A stretch of DNA of 64,000 bases from Psychrobium sp051201665. Its GTDB lineage: Bacteria > Pseudomonadota > Gammaproteobacteria > Enterobacterales > Psychrobiaceae. The DNA lies in the NCBI RefSeq assembly GCF_051201665.1, contig NZ_CP179211.1:1-64000 (forward strand), in the 5' to 3' direction. The notes under the pieces are model-generated. The model ran no database searches and was not told the origin of the DNA. It saw only the letters and a program-made list of their open reading frames with translations. How positions within the stretch are numbered: the first letter of the stretch is position 1; each line of letters begins with the position of its first letter. Shown here in pieces: positions 32,227 through 42,320 of the stretch. A program made the position numbers and the translations under genes.

Positions 32227-35200
32227 ATGGAAAATAAGCCGATATCGCTAAGCAGAGTAGCAGTAACGTATTCAGTTATTGCTACTATGCTTGTGCAATC
32301 TTTTCATTTTGCATTTTTAACGCTACTACCAGTATTTACAATGACTCCATTTCAAATTGCATATGCTAGTGATAGCGAAAAGTGGACCGACTTAAGAAAA
32401 AAATATGATACTGCCAATCCAGAAAATAACTATACAAACAATGATCGACTAAATAAGACACTCGCCAAGTATAAAGACCAAAAGCAAAAGCCCAATATCG
32501 AACAAAAACTGATCTCAAAATATTACCAAACCCCTCCCAAAGATAAAAAAAAAGTAAATCTATCTAAATACCCCATTATTGGTGCGAACTTCAATGATGA
32601 CTTTCAGCAAAGTATCAATACAGCCCGATCATTATTTTCAAACGTAGCTGTACCTGAGTCTTCACAATCTGGTGATCTTAATATTAAGTATAATCCTGAT
32701 GGTGTTGAGTTAAGTAAAGACAAAGACGGAAACTACTCTGCGACTTACGATAAAAGCGGTGAAATGATTAATCGGGTATCGCAAGATGAGTATACCTCTT
32801 CTGAAATTGGCCATTCTAAGACCACTTTTACTGCAGATCAAAGTTACGGTGATGAGAAAAACTTTTATAGCCAAGGAAAAACAAAACTAAATAGTCTCAA
32901 AACAAGTACAGCTAGTGATGGTTTAGTATATCAAATGCTCCAAGCGGCTGATGAAAGTAATCCTGTACCAGAAATTAATCACAGAGACTCGATGTTTGAT
33001 TACGGCTATGAGGCTGTTAATAATGCTATCCAAAGCTCTGGAGGTTTGTTTGAGGCGTGTGCAGATACAACGGTTAAAAGAGTAGATAATGTTCATTATA
33101 GTACGTGGGATTATCATAGTTGTGCGGCTGTAAACCAGAATAATAAAAATTATTGCGAAGTCCAAAGAGAGTACATTCCAACTACGATTATTGAGAATTA
33201 TGAAGGTAATGGAAAATTATCACGTTGTGGTGAAAATTGTTTAGAAATTGAATTTGGTGAACTCGGGGAGAAAACGAAAAAAGAGGGCCAGTGTTGGGAT
33301 GTTAATTACAACGCTAACCTCCAGCTTAGCGATAAGGTGAAAATATCGCATACCAATCTTACATATAGTATAGAAGATCACGCGAAGTTAGCTGTTAATG
33401 GTCAAGATGTTTGGTCGAATATCAAAGGTGTGCAAGGCACTGGTGGAACCCTCCCAAACAAAGGGGACGGTTGTCTAGCTCGACCAACGTGGTCTGGCAC
33501 TGACCAAGGTAATTTATTACCTGAACTCCAAAAAGTAGTTAATGGACTCGGTGATCAGGCAAATCTGAACTTCACTGTTAGATATGGAGAAGAAGGCGAA
33601 GGACATATGAAAGTCCGTATGTACTTCACTGCACTAGATGGTGGTGAATTAGGGCTGAGGTTTAAACAGTCTCCAGAAGGTTGTTACGATAAATTAACGA
33701 AAGAAGCGAAGATTGCTAATCCGTTAGATTTTACAAAAGTATCACTTCCTACGACCTTTACAACCTCCGTTAACATAGCTTCTCAAGGGCGAGACATTCT
33801 CACTGGCGATTTTGATTTAGTCAAAGGGGAAGTTAGATGGAATGAAGCCCTAAATGATTCTCCAATCCAAACTCGAATATCAGAAATAGAAAAAATTAGC
33901 TATGGAACAGTGTGTAGTGCAATTCCTTCAAAAATATCCGCTCAAGCACAAGTATGGACAGATTATAATTTACCCGGAATCAAAGACGAGAGCGTTAATT
34001 ATCGCATCACTCAGGCTCCTACGTGTGAAAACGGATTAAAAGGGCAAATACAAATAAGGGATCAACAGTCAGGCGATCAAGTGGAGTGGACGCTTGGAGT
34101 TTCAGCAAAGATTAAATTCACATTTGAAGCAGTTCAAAGTAATTATATCCCGGTATCTAACGATAAATTTGGGTTTTGTACCTTTGACGAGTATCAAATA
34201 TTAGATCAAGGGAGTGGTGGCTTTCCTGATGAAATTTTAGAGCTTGTTCCTCAATGGTTTTTTTCTGATACCGGTTTAAAAACATGGAAAATTAATTTAA
34301 AAGGGTTTAATTGTGATCCACTCAAAGGCAATAAGCATTGTGTTACAAATGCTGCAGGTGAACAAGAATGTTATTCATTTAATGAATTAAAAGAGAAGCC
34401 TTCTCAATGTAACAGTTACGTAGAAGATGACAGCTGCATAGAAGTCAATAGAACGTGTGGAGAGGGTTGGGAAGTCGATGGGCGATGTTTAATATCAACC
34501 GTTGAGTATAAGTGTGATGTGGGTAATTCATACGAAATAACGACTGAAGAAAATACTAATGCTTGTGCTGAAACGTTACCCTGTGTAGACGGTAGCTGTG
34601 ATTACGGAGAGCGAGAGAAAAACGAACAGTTTATTGATGCTATGGCTATGGCCTCAACCCTACAGCATATGGAAGATGATATGCAATGTGACGACCCAGC
34701 GGATTTGACTACTTGTAGGGTATTTAATGGTGAGGGTAAATTCTGCTCTTGGGAGCTTTCCGGTTTAGGTACTGATTGTTGTGAGTCTCCCGGTGGTATC
34801 GATATATTTTCTTACGCTTCTGCGGCTCAAGGTATTATGCAAGCAGATGCTTATGCTGCAGGATTGGAATCTACTAATGCTGTAGTGAATAGCTATCAAT
34901 CCTTGAGAGAACCAATAGCTGATGGTATCACAACGGCATGGGAAGCTGTTTCACAACCTATAACCGACGCATTTACCAGTGCTGCAGGAACAGCAGCTGG
35001 GGAAGTTGCGACAAGTGAGGGTGCGAAGCAAGTTGCTGAAGAGGGGGTGATGAGTCAGTTGGGGCAAACAGCAATGAACTTCATGGCTGAAAACTTACCA
35101 GCTGATTTAAGCGAAGCACTATTTACTCAAGCGGCAACAGAAGCTGGCGGGCAGGGAGCTGGAGATTACGTTCTATCAGAAGGTGCTAGCCAAGTGGTTT

Positions 35201-35814
35201 CAGTCTTAGGTTATATCTATGGTGCATATGTTATTTATCAATATGTAAAATTGGCACTTCAATTGTTGACGGCTTGTCATGATTACGAAGGTGATATGGG
35301 CATTAAACTGGAAACTAAGCAGTGTATACCCGTCGCGCAGCCTTATTGTCACGATAAATTTTTAGGTACCTGCTTAGTTAGACGAAGAGATTATTGTTGT
35401 TACGGTTCGATACTGGCAAGAATAATCATGGAGCAAGCATCGCCGATGGTTGGGCATGATTTAACGCAGCTTTCCGATGATGTCATAGATGAATCTGAAA
35501 TTAGAGCGTGTCCTGGTCTAACGCCTGAACAGTTAGCAAATTTAGATTTTAGTAAAATAAATTTAAATGAATGGACTAATATTATGCTTCAATCAGGAAT
35601 TATTAGTAACGATAATACCGAAGAAAGCCTCACTGGTGATGGACGAATGATAAATAGTGGTATCAGAGTAACAACTACAGAGCGAACTAAGGATAGGGTA
35701 GGCAATTCAAATTTGGCTGATCATGCAATTAATGCAGCTAAAAAAATCAAGGAAGAGAACATCGATTGCTCGCTAGTACCAAGACCGACAGTATGTTATT
35801 TGAATGATGATTAG
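32227..35814 (+). CDS. traN: TraN mating-pair stabilisation protein
   Basis: The 1,195-residue outer-membrane protein begins after the traU stop with a hydrophobic export signal (MLVQSFHFAFLTLLPVFT). It is Cys-rich through the middle (CADTTVKRVDNVHYSTWDYHSC, CIEVNRTCGEGWEVDGRC) and has the conserved C-terminal DYCCYGSILARIIMEQ segment of F-type TraN. TraN contacts the recipient surface and stabilises mating pairs, so the less conserved N-terminal half may decide host range. Length is within the range for SXT-like TraN proteins. Confidence 0.92.
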   Translation: MENKPISLSRVAVTYSVIATMLVQSFHFAFLTLLPVFTMTPFQIAYASDSEKWTDLRKKYDTANPENNYTNNDRLNKTLAKYKDQKQKPNIEQKLISKYYQTPPKDKKKVNLSKYPIIGANFNDDFQQSINTARSLFSNVAVPESSQSGDLNIKYNPDGVELSKDKDGNYSATYDKSGEMINRVSQDEYTSSEIGHSKTTFTADQSYGDEKNFYSQGKTKLNSLKTSTASDGLVYQMLQAADESNPVPEINHRDSMFDYGYEAVNNAIQSSGGLFEACADTTVKRVDNVHYSTWDYHSCAAVNQNNKNYCEVQREYIPTTIIENYEGNGKLSRCGENCLEIEFGELGEKTKKEGQCWDVNYNANLQLSDKVKISHTNLTYSIEDHAKLAVNGQDVWSNIKGVQGTGGTLPNKGDGCLARPTWSGTDQGNLLPELQKVVNGLGDQANLNFTVRYGEEGEGHMKVRMYFTALDGGELGLRFKQSPEGCYDKLTKEAKIANPLDFTKVSLPTTFTTSVNIASQGRDILTGDFDLVKGEVRWNEALNDSPIQTRISEIEKISYGTVCSAIPSKISAQAQVWTDYNLPGIKDESVNYRITQAPTCENGLKGQIQIRDQQSGDQVEWTLGVSAKIKFTFEAVQSNYIPVSNDKFGFCTFDEYQILDQGSGGFPDEILELVPQWFFSDTGLKTWKINLKGFNCDPLKGNKHCVTNAAGEQECYSFNELKEKPSQCNSYVEDDSCIEVNRTCGEGWEVDGRCLISTVEYKCDVGNSYEITTEENTNACAETLPCVDGSCDYGEREKNEQFIDAMAMASTLQHMEDDMQCDDPADLTTCRVFNGEGKFCSWELSGLGTDCCESPGGIDIFSYASAAQGIMQADAYAAGLESTNAVVNSYQSLREPIADGITTAWEAVSQPITDAFTSAAGTAAGEVATSEGAKQVAEEGVMSQLGQTAMNFMAENLPADLSEALFTQAATEAGGQGAGDYVLSEGASQVVSVLGYIYGAYVIYQYVKLALQLLTACHDYEGDMGIKLETKQCIPVAQPYCHDKFLGTCLVRRRDYCCYGSILARIIMEQASPMVGHDLTQLSDDVIDESEIRACPGLTPEQLANLDFSKINLNEWTNIMLQSGIISNDNTEESLTGDGRMINSGIRVTTTERTKDRVGNSNLADHAINAAKKIKEENIDCSLVPRPTVCYLNDD

Positions 35815-35883
35815 TAATTTTTTTGTAAATTGCGCGGTTAATTAATAAAGATAGAATAACACCATCTACATAAGGAAATAATT

Positions 35884-36795
35884 ATGAAAAACACATTAGC
35901 AATATCACTTTTAATGGCGCTAGCTTTTCTTTCAGGGTGTGCATCAACTGGACCTAAAGACGATGAGCCACTAGTAACGGAAGCCTTTGAAATCAACACA
36001 AACTCTTCTTTTGCGAAGAATGTAATGAAGCTTGCTGGTTCCAATAAGTTTGTTGATTCAACCGATGGGAATGACATTACTAGAACTGTTCGAGGAGGGT
36101 ATTTAGGCACGGCAGCTAGTTTAGCTCAGTTTGATCTATTTGGTGCTTTATCGAATTCAGCGACTAATTCACTCATTGAAAATGAACCTTTAGTTAAAGG
36201 CGCAAGTTTCTTTTTGACAGTACCAGTAAGAACGCTAGAACTTTCTCGGGAAGAGCAAGAGGTTGCGAGAAATGATGGGAATGCTAGATTAATTAAAATT
36301 TTAAAAAATGCTGATATAGAAATTAAAGAACTAATAGTAAACAAGCGCTTGTTCACAGAATACTATGCTAGCTCTAATATGTGTGATTTGACTGAAAAAC
36401 AAATTACGACTAGTTATCGCACGTGTAAAACAAGCATTACCAAAGGCATTATTCTAAGAACCGCAGTACTCAATGGTAAAATAGTTGCAGTAATACGCTA
36501 TCAAATACCTTTTGCTAATCAATTGATAAAAACCGCAGATTATCTTGAAGAGAGTGAATATTTCTTTATGCCATTAAAAGTGGGGCGTAAAGTGGCAATT
36601 ATAGCCCCACAACCATTCGTTCTGAATAAAGGACGTGTTCATTACTTCAAAACTGGTGCTAAATTTGAAGATGGACAGCCATTATCAAAGATAGAATTAT
36701 TTTGGTACGTTGATGAAAGTATATCTGCTACTGGTTCTGATTTATTCTTCAGCGTTGATATGGATACCTTAGAATTGGTTCCAGTTAAGGAATAA
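35884..36795 (+). CDS. Lipoprotein of unknown function in the transfer operon
   Basis: The 303-residue protein has a lipobox (MALAFLSGC, Cys at ~19) after a short basic start, with AAGGAAA upstream. The mature part is a mixed fold with RGGYLGTAASLAQFDLFGALS and a paired region GRVHYFKTGAKFEDGQPLSKIELFWYVDES. It lies 66 bp after traN and three bases before the next gene, in the transfer operon. Not recognised. An envelope role in transfer or exclusion is possible. Confidence 0.7.
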   Translation: MKNTLAISLLMALAFLSGCASTGPKDDEPLVTEAFEINTNSSFAKNVMKLAGSNKFVDSTDGNDITRTVRGGYLGTAASLAQFDLFGALSNSATNSLIENEPLVKGASFFLTVPVRTLELSREEQEVARNDGNARLIKILKNADIEIKELIVNKRLFTEYYASSNMCDLTEKQITTSYRTCKTSITKGIILRTAVLNGKIVAVIRYQIPFANQLIKTADYLEESEYFFMPLKVGRKVAIIAPQPFVLNKGRVHYFKTGAKFEDGQPLSKIELFWYVDESISATGSDLFFSVDMDTLELVPVKE

Positions 36796-36798
36796 GGA

Positions 36799-38163
36799 AT
36801 GCGCTACACTACGGTGATTTATTTAGTTTCTTTGTGTTTGTTAGCTGGTGGACTTCAAGCCACCAGCTTAGCTAATACGCCCGGCAAAGAAATAAGGTAC
36901 GAATTAGTTAAAGCTACTGTCAAGGTTGGTAGTGGCTATAAGTCAGATTCCCAAGCCTATGCAGCTGGAATTACTGCATTAAAAGTCAAGGGTGCCGCTT
37001 TGTTGGCCACTAACGTTGTGAAGGAGTATGTTTCTACTCCGCACAAGTTTAAAGATGTAGTAAGAATCAATTCAACATCCGTCGTCAAACTATCAAACAT
37101 TAGCACCACTCAAAAGAATGGTGTTCTGCACATATCTGCTAATGTTGAGCTCGATGACGCTCAGCTCATAGCAAAAATGAAAGAAGAGATATTGTTATCG
37201 CAGAGTAAACAAAAACTAAAAGAGTATCGCTACTTAAAAGATTTGATTGAACAAGGTCAAAACGCCAATAAATGGAATGGGCTAGCTGATAAGATTGCCT
37301 CTACTACCCGTTATAAAATTGATATGGATTACTTAAAAACTAAGTCAAAAATCAATAAAATTAGTAAGAAAGCAAAGTTAGACGCATTAAAAAAGAAAGT
37401 CGATGATGTTAATGCTAGGGTTCTAGCTACCGTAAAACAAAATCCATTACTATTCGTTTCAGAAGTACACATTTGTGAAAATGATGTAGGTCGAAAAATA
37501 CAGTATATAAACAATTCAGTCAGTAAATTTTTAATTAAGTGGTGGGATTTTTATAGTGATAGGCCGAATCCTCCTACGAATAAGAATGCATTTGACTTAA
37601 ATTATCCCCTTAATATTAATGCTTATAAATGTATTGATGTCGTTGTGACGCTAAATACTAAGAGCATGAGTATTGTTGAGAAAGCTTTTCAGCAGTTTCA
37701 AATAGAGAAAAAGAAATATTACAAGGAACTAAGGCTAGCTCCTGATGAAGAAGTGCCTAATGTATTGCTCCCTGAAAGAGCTATCACAATAAATTCACAG
37801 CTTGTATTTGGCTTATTGGCTGATGGCAGAAACCTAACTGATTTAGATAGAGCTTATGTTAAATATCTTAGTAAAGATGAAGAGCGTTCGCCGGTAAAAG
37901 GATATTTTTCATTCTTAAGATTCAGTTATATAAATAACAAGCTTACATATACTTGGAAAAACACGGCTGATAACGACAAGTGCTTAGATAATGGCGTTTA
38001 TTTTAAAAAAGATTATCCAAGTTGCTATGCTGGCGAACGCTTATTACCGTTATATTCTTATATTCGCGCAGATAAACATTCACAAGTGACATATACAGCT
38101 AGGGTTTTTTACGGTGCTGGTAGCTTAGATATTGAATCTATTGATACGATTTATAAGAACTAA
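36799..38163 (+). CDS. Exported hypothetical protein in the transfer operon
   Basis: The 454-residue protein has a signal peptide (VIYLVSLCLLAGGLQATSLA) and starts three bases after the lipoprotein stop, so translation is probably coupled. Residues ~110-220 are charged and likely coiled (AKMKEEILLSQSKQKLKEYR, ISKKAKLDALKKKVDD). Few Cys residues are present (ICENDVG, DNDKCL, YPSCYAGE). I do not recognise it as TraF or TraH. Confidence 0.65.
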   Translation: MRYTTVIYLVSLCLLAGGLQATSLANTPGKEIRYELVKATVKVGSGYKSDSQAYAAGITALKVKGAALLATNVVKEYVSTPHKFKDVVRINSTSVVKLSNISTTQKNGVLHISANVELDDAQLIAKMKEEILLSQSKQKLKEYRYLKDLIEQGQNANKWNGLADKIASTTRYKIDMDYLKTKSKINKISKKAKLDALKKKVDDVNARVLATVKQNPLLFVSEVHICENDVGRKIQYINNSVSKFLIKWWDFYSDRPNPPTNKNAFDLNYPLNINAYKCIDVVVTLNTKSMSIVEKAFQQFQIEKKKYYKELRLAPDEEVPNVLLPERAITINSQLVFGLLADGRNLTDLDRAYVKYLSKDEERSPVKGYFSFLRFSYINNKLTYTWKNTADNDKCLDNGVYFKKDYPSCYAGERLLPLYSYIRADKHSQVTYTARVFYGAGSLDIESIDTIYKN

Positions 38164-38233
38164 TTGATGATGGTTATAAAAAATCTCCAAAACTCTTCAA
38201 AAATTAACTAATCAGTTATAAAAAATCCAATAT

Positions 38234-38260
38234 ATTGCTCCGATGTAAGTAAGGAGCAAT
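38234..38260 (+). promoter_or_regulatory. Perfect hairpin hiding the traG ribosome binding site
   Basis: ATTGCTCC (38234-38241) pairs perfectly with GGAGCAAT (38253-38260), whose GGAG is the ribosome site of traG (ATG 38262). Loop of 11 nt. Closed, this would block ribosome loading. Translation of the preceding transcript or a factor would have to open it. Confidence 0.7.
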
Positions 38261-38261
38261 T

Positions 38262-41200
38262 ATGGATTTAACAATTTATTCAATCGGTGATGCCCAGTGG
38301 CTTTTTTTCGTTCTTCAAGGCGTAGCCAGGATCTTCGATTATAGTAATTCTCCTTTATCTATTCTCGTAGGCGCTTCAGCCGCGCTAGGCCTATTAAGTC
38401 TTGTGGTTAGTACATGGATTAATCCCCAATCAAAACCAATTGAATCGTGGTTTTTGGGGATGCTGTTGTTTATGATTTTACTTGGCCCTTTGTCAAAAAC
38501 TAATGTAACAATTGAGTCTGTCCGTGATGGGAGTGTTTATAGTGTCGATGATGTACCAGCAATAGCAAGTATTGCCGGATTTGCAACTTCAGCGCTAATG
38601 TATGGCCTAAGTACGGCTTATGAAGATAATTGGGGAAGTGTCGATGGTTTTAAAGCCGGTCAATTTCTAGATCCTTATCGAGCGTTATTAAAATTTGACA
38701 AGTTCGGTATCCAAATGGCCTATGCGGAACAAAACGGAATTGATCCTAAAAAAATGGCCGTAGAATCGTCCCTTCAGAACTATATGGATGATTGTGTTAT
38801 GTGGGACATTGAGCAAGGAGGCTCATCTGCTGAGTTAAACAAAGCCGAAATACTCAACAGTAGTATTGGTGATGTATGGAAAAAGTTACAAGTTAAAACA
38901 AAAACAAGATCAACGTTGATTGCGGTCAATGGAGTTGAAGAGTACATCACATGCGCAGATGCATTTACCAAAATAGACAATTTCTTTGGTAGTGCCATTT
39001 TCAACAACACAGTTAATGATTTTATGAACCGCGAGGGCATTACAAATGATGGTGTCCTTACTGCGACCGAAAAAATCACGGCAGGCTCAGCACTTCTAAC
39101 AGCAAGAGGTTTAGCTACGGCTAGGGTAACATCTGATGCGTTGGCTGCGGCGGCGCAAAAAAGTAATGATAATTTAAAACTAAATCAAGAAATAATATTA
39201 ATTCAATCTAAAGCACAAAGGCATTATCAAATGGGTGCCGATAGGGAGCTTTGGCTAGAATTAGCCGTAGGATTTGCCACCTTCCTTGAAGGCTTTGTGT
39301 ATTTCATGATGCCGATTATGGCAATTATTATGGTTCTTGGTGGCCAAATGTTAAAAGCCATTGCTGGTTTTTTTGCCGTTTCTATATGGGTATCTTTGTG
39401 GCCAGTAACGATGGTTGCAGTTAATTTCTTCACAGACTTTGCTTTATCAGGTGCGTTTGCTGGTACAGCTACAAATACCGCATTATCTTTTGGAATGTTC
39501 TCAAATAGTAAAGAAACCATTGAGAGTTACTTGGCTGTTTCTAGTTCTTTAGCAGCGGCGGTGCCAATGTTATCTATGTATATATTGCACCGAGGCGTCC
39601 ATACGATGATGGGAGTAGGCGGCAAAGCAGCGCCAAATACAAGCATTGATTCATCGATGTCTAGTCCAGATATTGCTTCAATCAATGGGGGGGTAGTAAC
39701 GGAAGGGAATGTTAAAACCGCTGCAACAACTTCTTCATCAAATGATACTGAAGTCATGCAGAATGTAAAAGCTGGAACTTCTCACGGTGCACGTACCATT
39801 GATAAAGGTTCGGACAATACAATAAATTCAATGGTAACTGCTAGTAGCTCTAGTGTTAATCAAAATACAAACGCTTCAGCACGCTCCGAAACTGCAAAAC
39901 AAGAGTTAGCAAAATCAAGGGTTAAATCAGCTGAAAGAGTTGGAAGTTTCTTAGATAGCCATGGTGATGGGTTTACTGTGTCGGATGCGCTTAGTGCTGG
40001 ATTGTCTACAAGTGAAGCAGCCGCAGCGCTAACTGTACAAAAGCAATCTACAGAGAATGGATTATCAATAGCAGAACAAACAGAGTTGAATAGATCTGCA
40101 GGCATTGGATTACAAGGTGGTGCTAAAATAGGTGGTACTATAGGTGGTGATAAAAAAGGTAAAGGGCGTACAAGACTTTCAGCGGGTGGTTCAATTTCAT
40201 TAGAAGGTGGAATTCGTTCTACATCAGGACGTAAAGCATCAACAACTACAACAGACGGAAGTACAAACCAAGCTTCTCAACAAACAGCCTACAACGCTCT
40301 GCATGCTGAGCAATTACAACGTGTTAAAAGCGAATTAAATAATAACGTATCTAGCTATGGTGAATCTTCAAAACTGACAGCACAACAAAGTGAAGTAGAA
40401 GCACAAGCTATTACCGCAAGTCAACAACAGCAAAAAACAGAAGCGCAAATGACTAATTCCCTGTTTAGTCAAAGTGCAGATAATAAAGAGTTAGTTCAAA
40501 GTAAAGCGAGTAATCTAACAGCTAAAGAATCATTAACTAAAATGGCTAACAGTCTAACGCCACAACAAGCCGAAAGAGTCAATGAAGAGAATGGGTTTAA
40601 ATCCAAAGGTGGTGAAACTTCGAATCAAACGTTAGCTCGCAACTTGCGAGAACAATCTGAAGAGAAATTGAAACTTGCTGGTACAGGATTTAATGAAGGA
40701 TTCTCACCACAAGCAAAACAAAATGCAGCTGCATTAGCTGTCACGACAGATGCTATTAAGAAAATGAACGCAACGAATCGCAAGTTGAGTGACTACCCTT
40801 CAGTTGATGCTCTGGAACAAGGAAACACTAATGAGTCAGACGCGAAAAAAGCGATGTTTGAGCATCTAGGTAATGAATATAAGGCGCCATCATACAGTGT
40901 GATAGCTGGTCAAATTAGTACAAGTGGTAACGCTGATACGAGAGAAATTGACCGTGCGAACCCTGAACTCAACAAGTTTTCAAACAAAGAAGATTCGGCG
41001 TTTAATCAACTTGAAAATAAAGAAATACCTGAAAATAACATTAAACAAATAGATCAATCACAAGCAACAAAAGATGTCTACCAAAGAGCAGCTACAACAC
41101 AAGAGGAAGTGCAAAAACAAGGGATAAAAGAAAAGGATAAAGCTGTAGAGCGTGGCACAGAAACAAGTACTGAAGTGTTAGCCGATACCAATAAAGCAGC

Positions 41201-42320
41201 AGCTGGTGTCGAGCTAGGGAAAAAACTATTCGGTGGTACGATGATAGGAGCGTTAGCAGCTGATAATTCGATTCCAGCTATCGACAAAAGAATGCCTGGA
41301 GATAGTACATTTGCAGGTTCAGGTTTCCAAATGATGGCATTAGCTGGTGGAGATGTTGGTGAACTTATAAAAAATGACCGTAATAATTTGCCATTATTAC
41401 ATTCTGCTAATACACCTAAAGCACTAGCAGCGTATGAAGATGCTAAGAAGAGCGGTGAAATCAAACCTGAAGTAGCTCAAGCTATTGATGCTGGTGTAAG
41501 AGGTTTTGAAGAGTATCGTAATGGTAATAACTTGACTCCAGAATTTCAAAAGAATGAGCAAGCAGCTTTATTTTCTGAACAAAATTCTTTGAACAATAGC
41601 AGCACAAGTACTGCATTCTCTGTGGCACATGGAAATGACGAAACTGCTTCATGGTTTGCGGTGGGAGGTTTGGATGATAAATCACCTGCTATTTACTCAG
41701 CACTAAGTCACTTTGCTAATCAAAATGGCGTAGATTTGCCTAATGAGCATTATGAGCCAAACAAAGGCTCTGGTGGTTCAAGTAATAGTATGATGCATTT
41801 AGGAAATGAAAATATCTTTATTCCTAACTATGAGCCAGGAAGTCCAAGTTCAGATAGGTTTGCTCCTCAGAATTTTGCTAAAGCCTTTGGAGATGCTTCA
41901 ACTGATAAAGAACTACTGGAGCCAAGTGCAATTCAAAATGCTAAAGGTGGTTTAAGTGTTGATGATTGGGGCAATATGAATAGATTTATTCAAGGAACAG
42001 AACCAATTTCAGAAGTTAGAAGTGTAGCAATGAGTAACTTTACACGCCTAGCTAGCGCAACAAGTACAGAAAACGGCGGTAACGGTAGTTGGGATAATTA
42101 TGTTAATCAAGAGCAATCTAAGGCTGTAGATCTTGCGGACGTTGATGGTAATACAAGGATGATGATTGATAACGTAGTCGATGGATCTGGTAATTTCGAT
42201 GACATTGCTCCTTCACAAGTTCCGAAAGTGCAGCAAGTAATTGAATCTTTAACAATGAGTGGTGCTACACAGCGAGCCCAAGATTTAGAAAATGAATTAA
42301 TGGCAAGTAATAAAATATGA
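38262..42320 (+). CDS. traG: TraG mating-pair stabilisation / entry-exclusion protein
   Basis: The 1,352-residue protein has the F-type TraG N-terminal membrane region: helices near residues 30-50, 65-80, 355-385 and 395-415 (FMMPIMAIIMVLGGQML, GFFAVSIWVSLWPVTMVAVNFF). The rest is a long Gln/Ser/Asn-rich coiled periplasmic or cytosolic part ending NELMASNKI. TraG takes part in pilus assembly and mating-pair stability, and its C-terminal part in F and SXT recognises the exclusion protein. It ends in a 4-bp overlap with the helicase gene. Confidence 0.9.
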   Translation: MDLTIYSIGDAQWLFFVLQGVARIFDYSNSPLSILVGASAALGLLSLVVSTWINPQSKPIESWFLGMLLFMILLGPLSKTNVTIESVRDGSVYSVDDVPAIASIAGFATSALMYGLSTAYEDNWGSVDGFKAGQFLDPYRALLKFDKFGIQMAYAEQNGIDPKKMAVESSLQNYMDDCVMWDIEQGGSSAELNKAEILNSSIGDVWKKLQVKTKTRSTLIAVNGVEEYITCADAFTKIDNFFGSAIFNNTVNDFMNREGITNDGVLTATEKITAGSALLTARGLATARVTSDALAAAAQKSNDNLKLNQEIILIQSKAQRHYQMGADRELWLELAVGFATFLEGFVYFMMPIMAIIMVLGGQMLKAIAGFFAVSIWVSLWPVTMVAVNFFTDFALSGAFAGTATNTALSFGMFSNSKETIESYLAVSSSLAAAVPMLSMYILHRGVHTMMGVGGKAAPNTSIDSSMSSPDIASINGGVVTEGNVKTAATTSSSNDTEVMQNVKAGTSHGARTIDKGSDNTINSMVTASSSSVNQNTNASARSETAKQELAKSRVKSAERVGSFLDSHGDGFTVSDALSAGLSTSEAAAALTVQKQSTENGLSIAEQTELNRSAGIGLQGGAKIGGTIGGDKKGKGRTRLSAGGSISLEGGIRSTSGRKASTTTTDGSTNQASQQTAYNALHAEQLQRVKSELNNNVSSYGESSKLTAQQSEVEAQAITASQQQQKTEAQMTNSLFSQSADNKELVQSKASNLTAKESLTKMANSLTPQQAERVNEENGFKSKGGETSNQTLARNLREQSEEKLKLAGTGFNEGFSPQAKQNAAALAVTTDAIKKMNATNRKLSDYPSVDALEQGNTNESDAKKAMFEHLGNEYKAPSYSVIAGQISTSGNADTREIDRANPELNKFSNKEDSAFNQLENKEIPENNIKQIDQSQATKDVYQRAATTQEEVQKQGIKEKDKAVERGTETSTEVLADTNKAAAGVELGKKLFGGTMIGALAADNSIPAIDKRMPGDSTFAGSGFQMMALAGGDVGELIKNDRNNLPLLHSANTPKALAAYEDAKKSGEIKPEVAQAIDAGVRGFEEYRNGNNLTPEFQKNEQAALFSEQNSLNNSSTSTAFSVAHGNDETASWFAVGGLDDKSPAIYSALSHFANQNGVDLPNEHYEPNKGSGGSSNSMMHLGNENIFIPNYEPGSPSSDRFAPQNFAKAFGDASTDKELLEPSAIQNAKGGLSVDDWGNMNRFIQGTEPISEVRSVAMSNFTRLASATSTENGGNGSWDNYVNQEQSKAVDLADVDGNTRMMIDNVVDGSGNFDDIAPSQVPKVQQVIESLTMSGATQRAQDLENELMASNKI

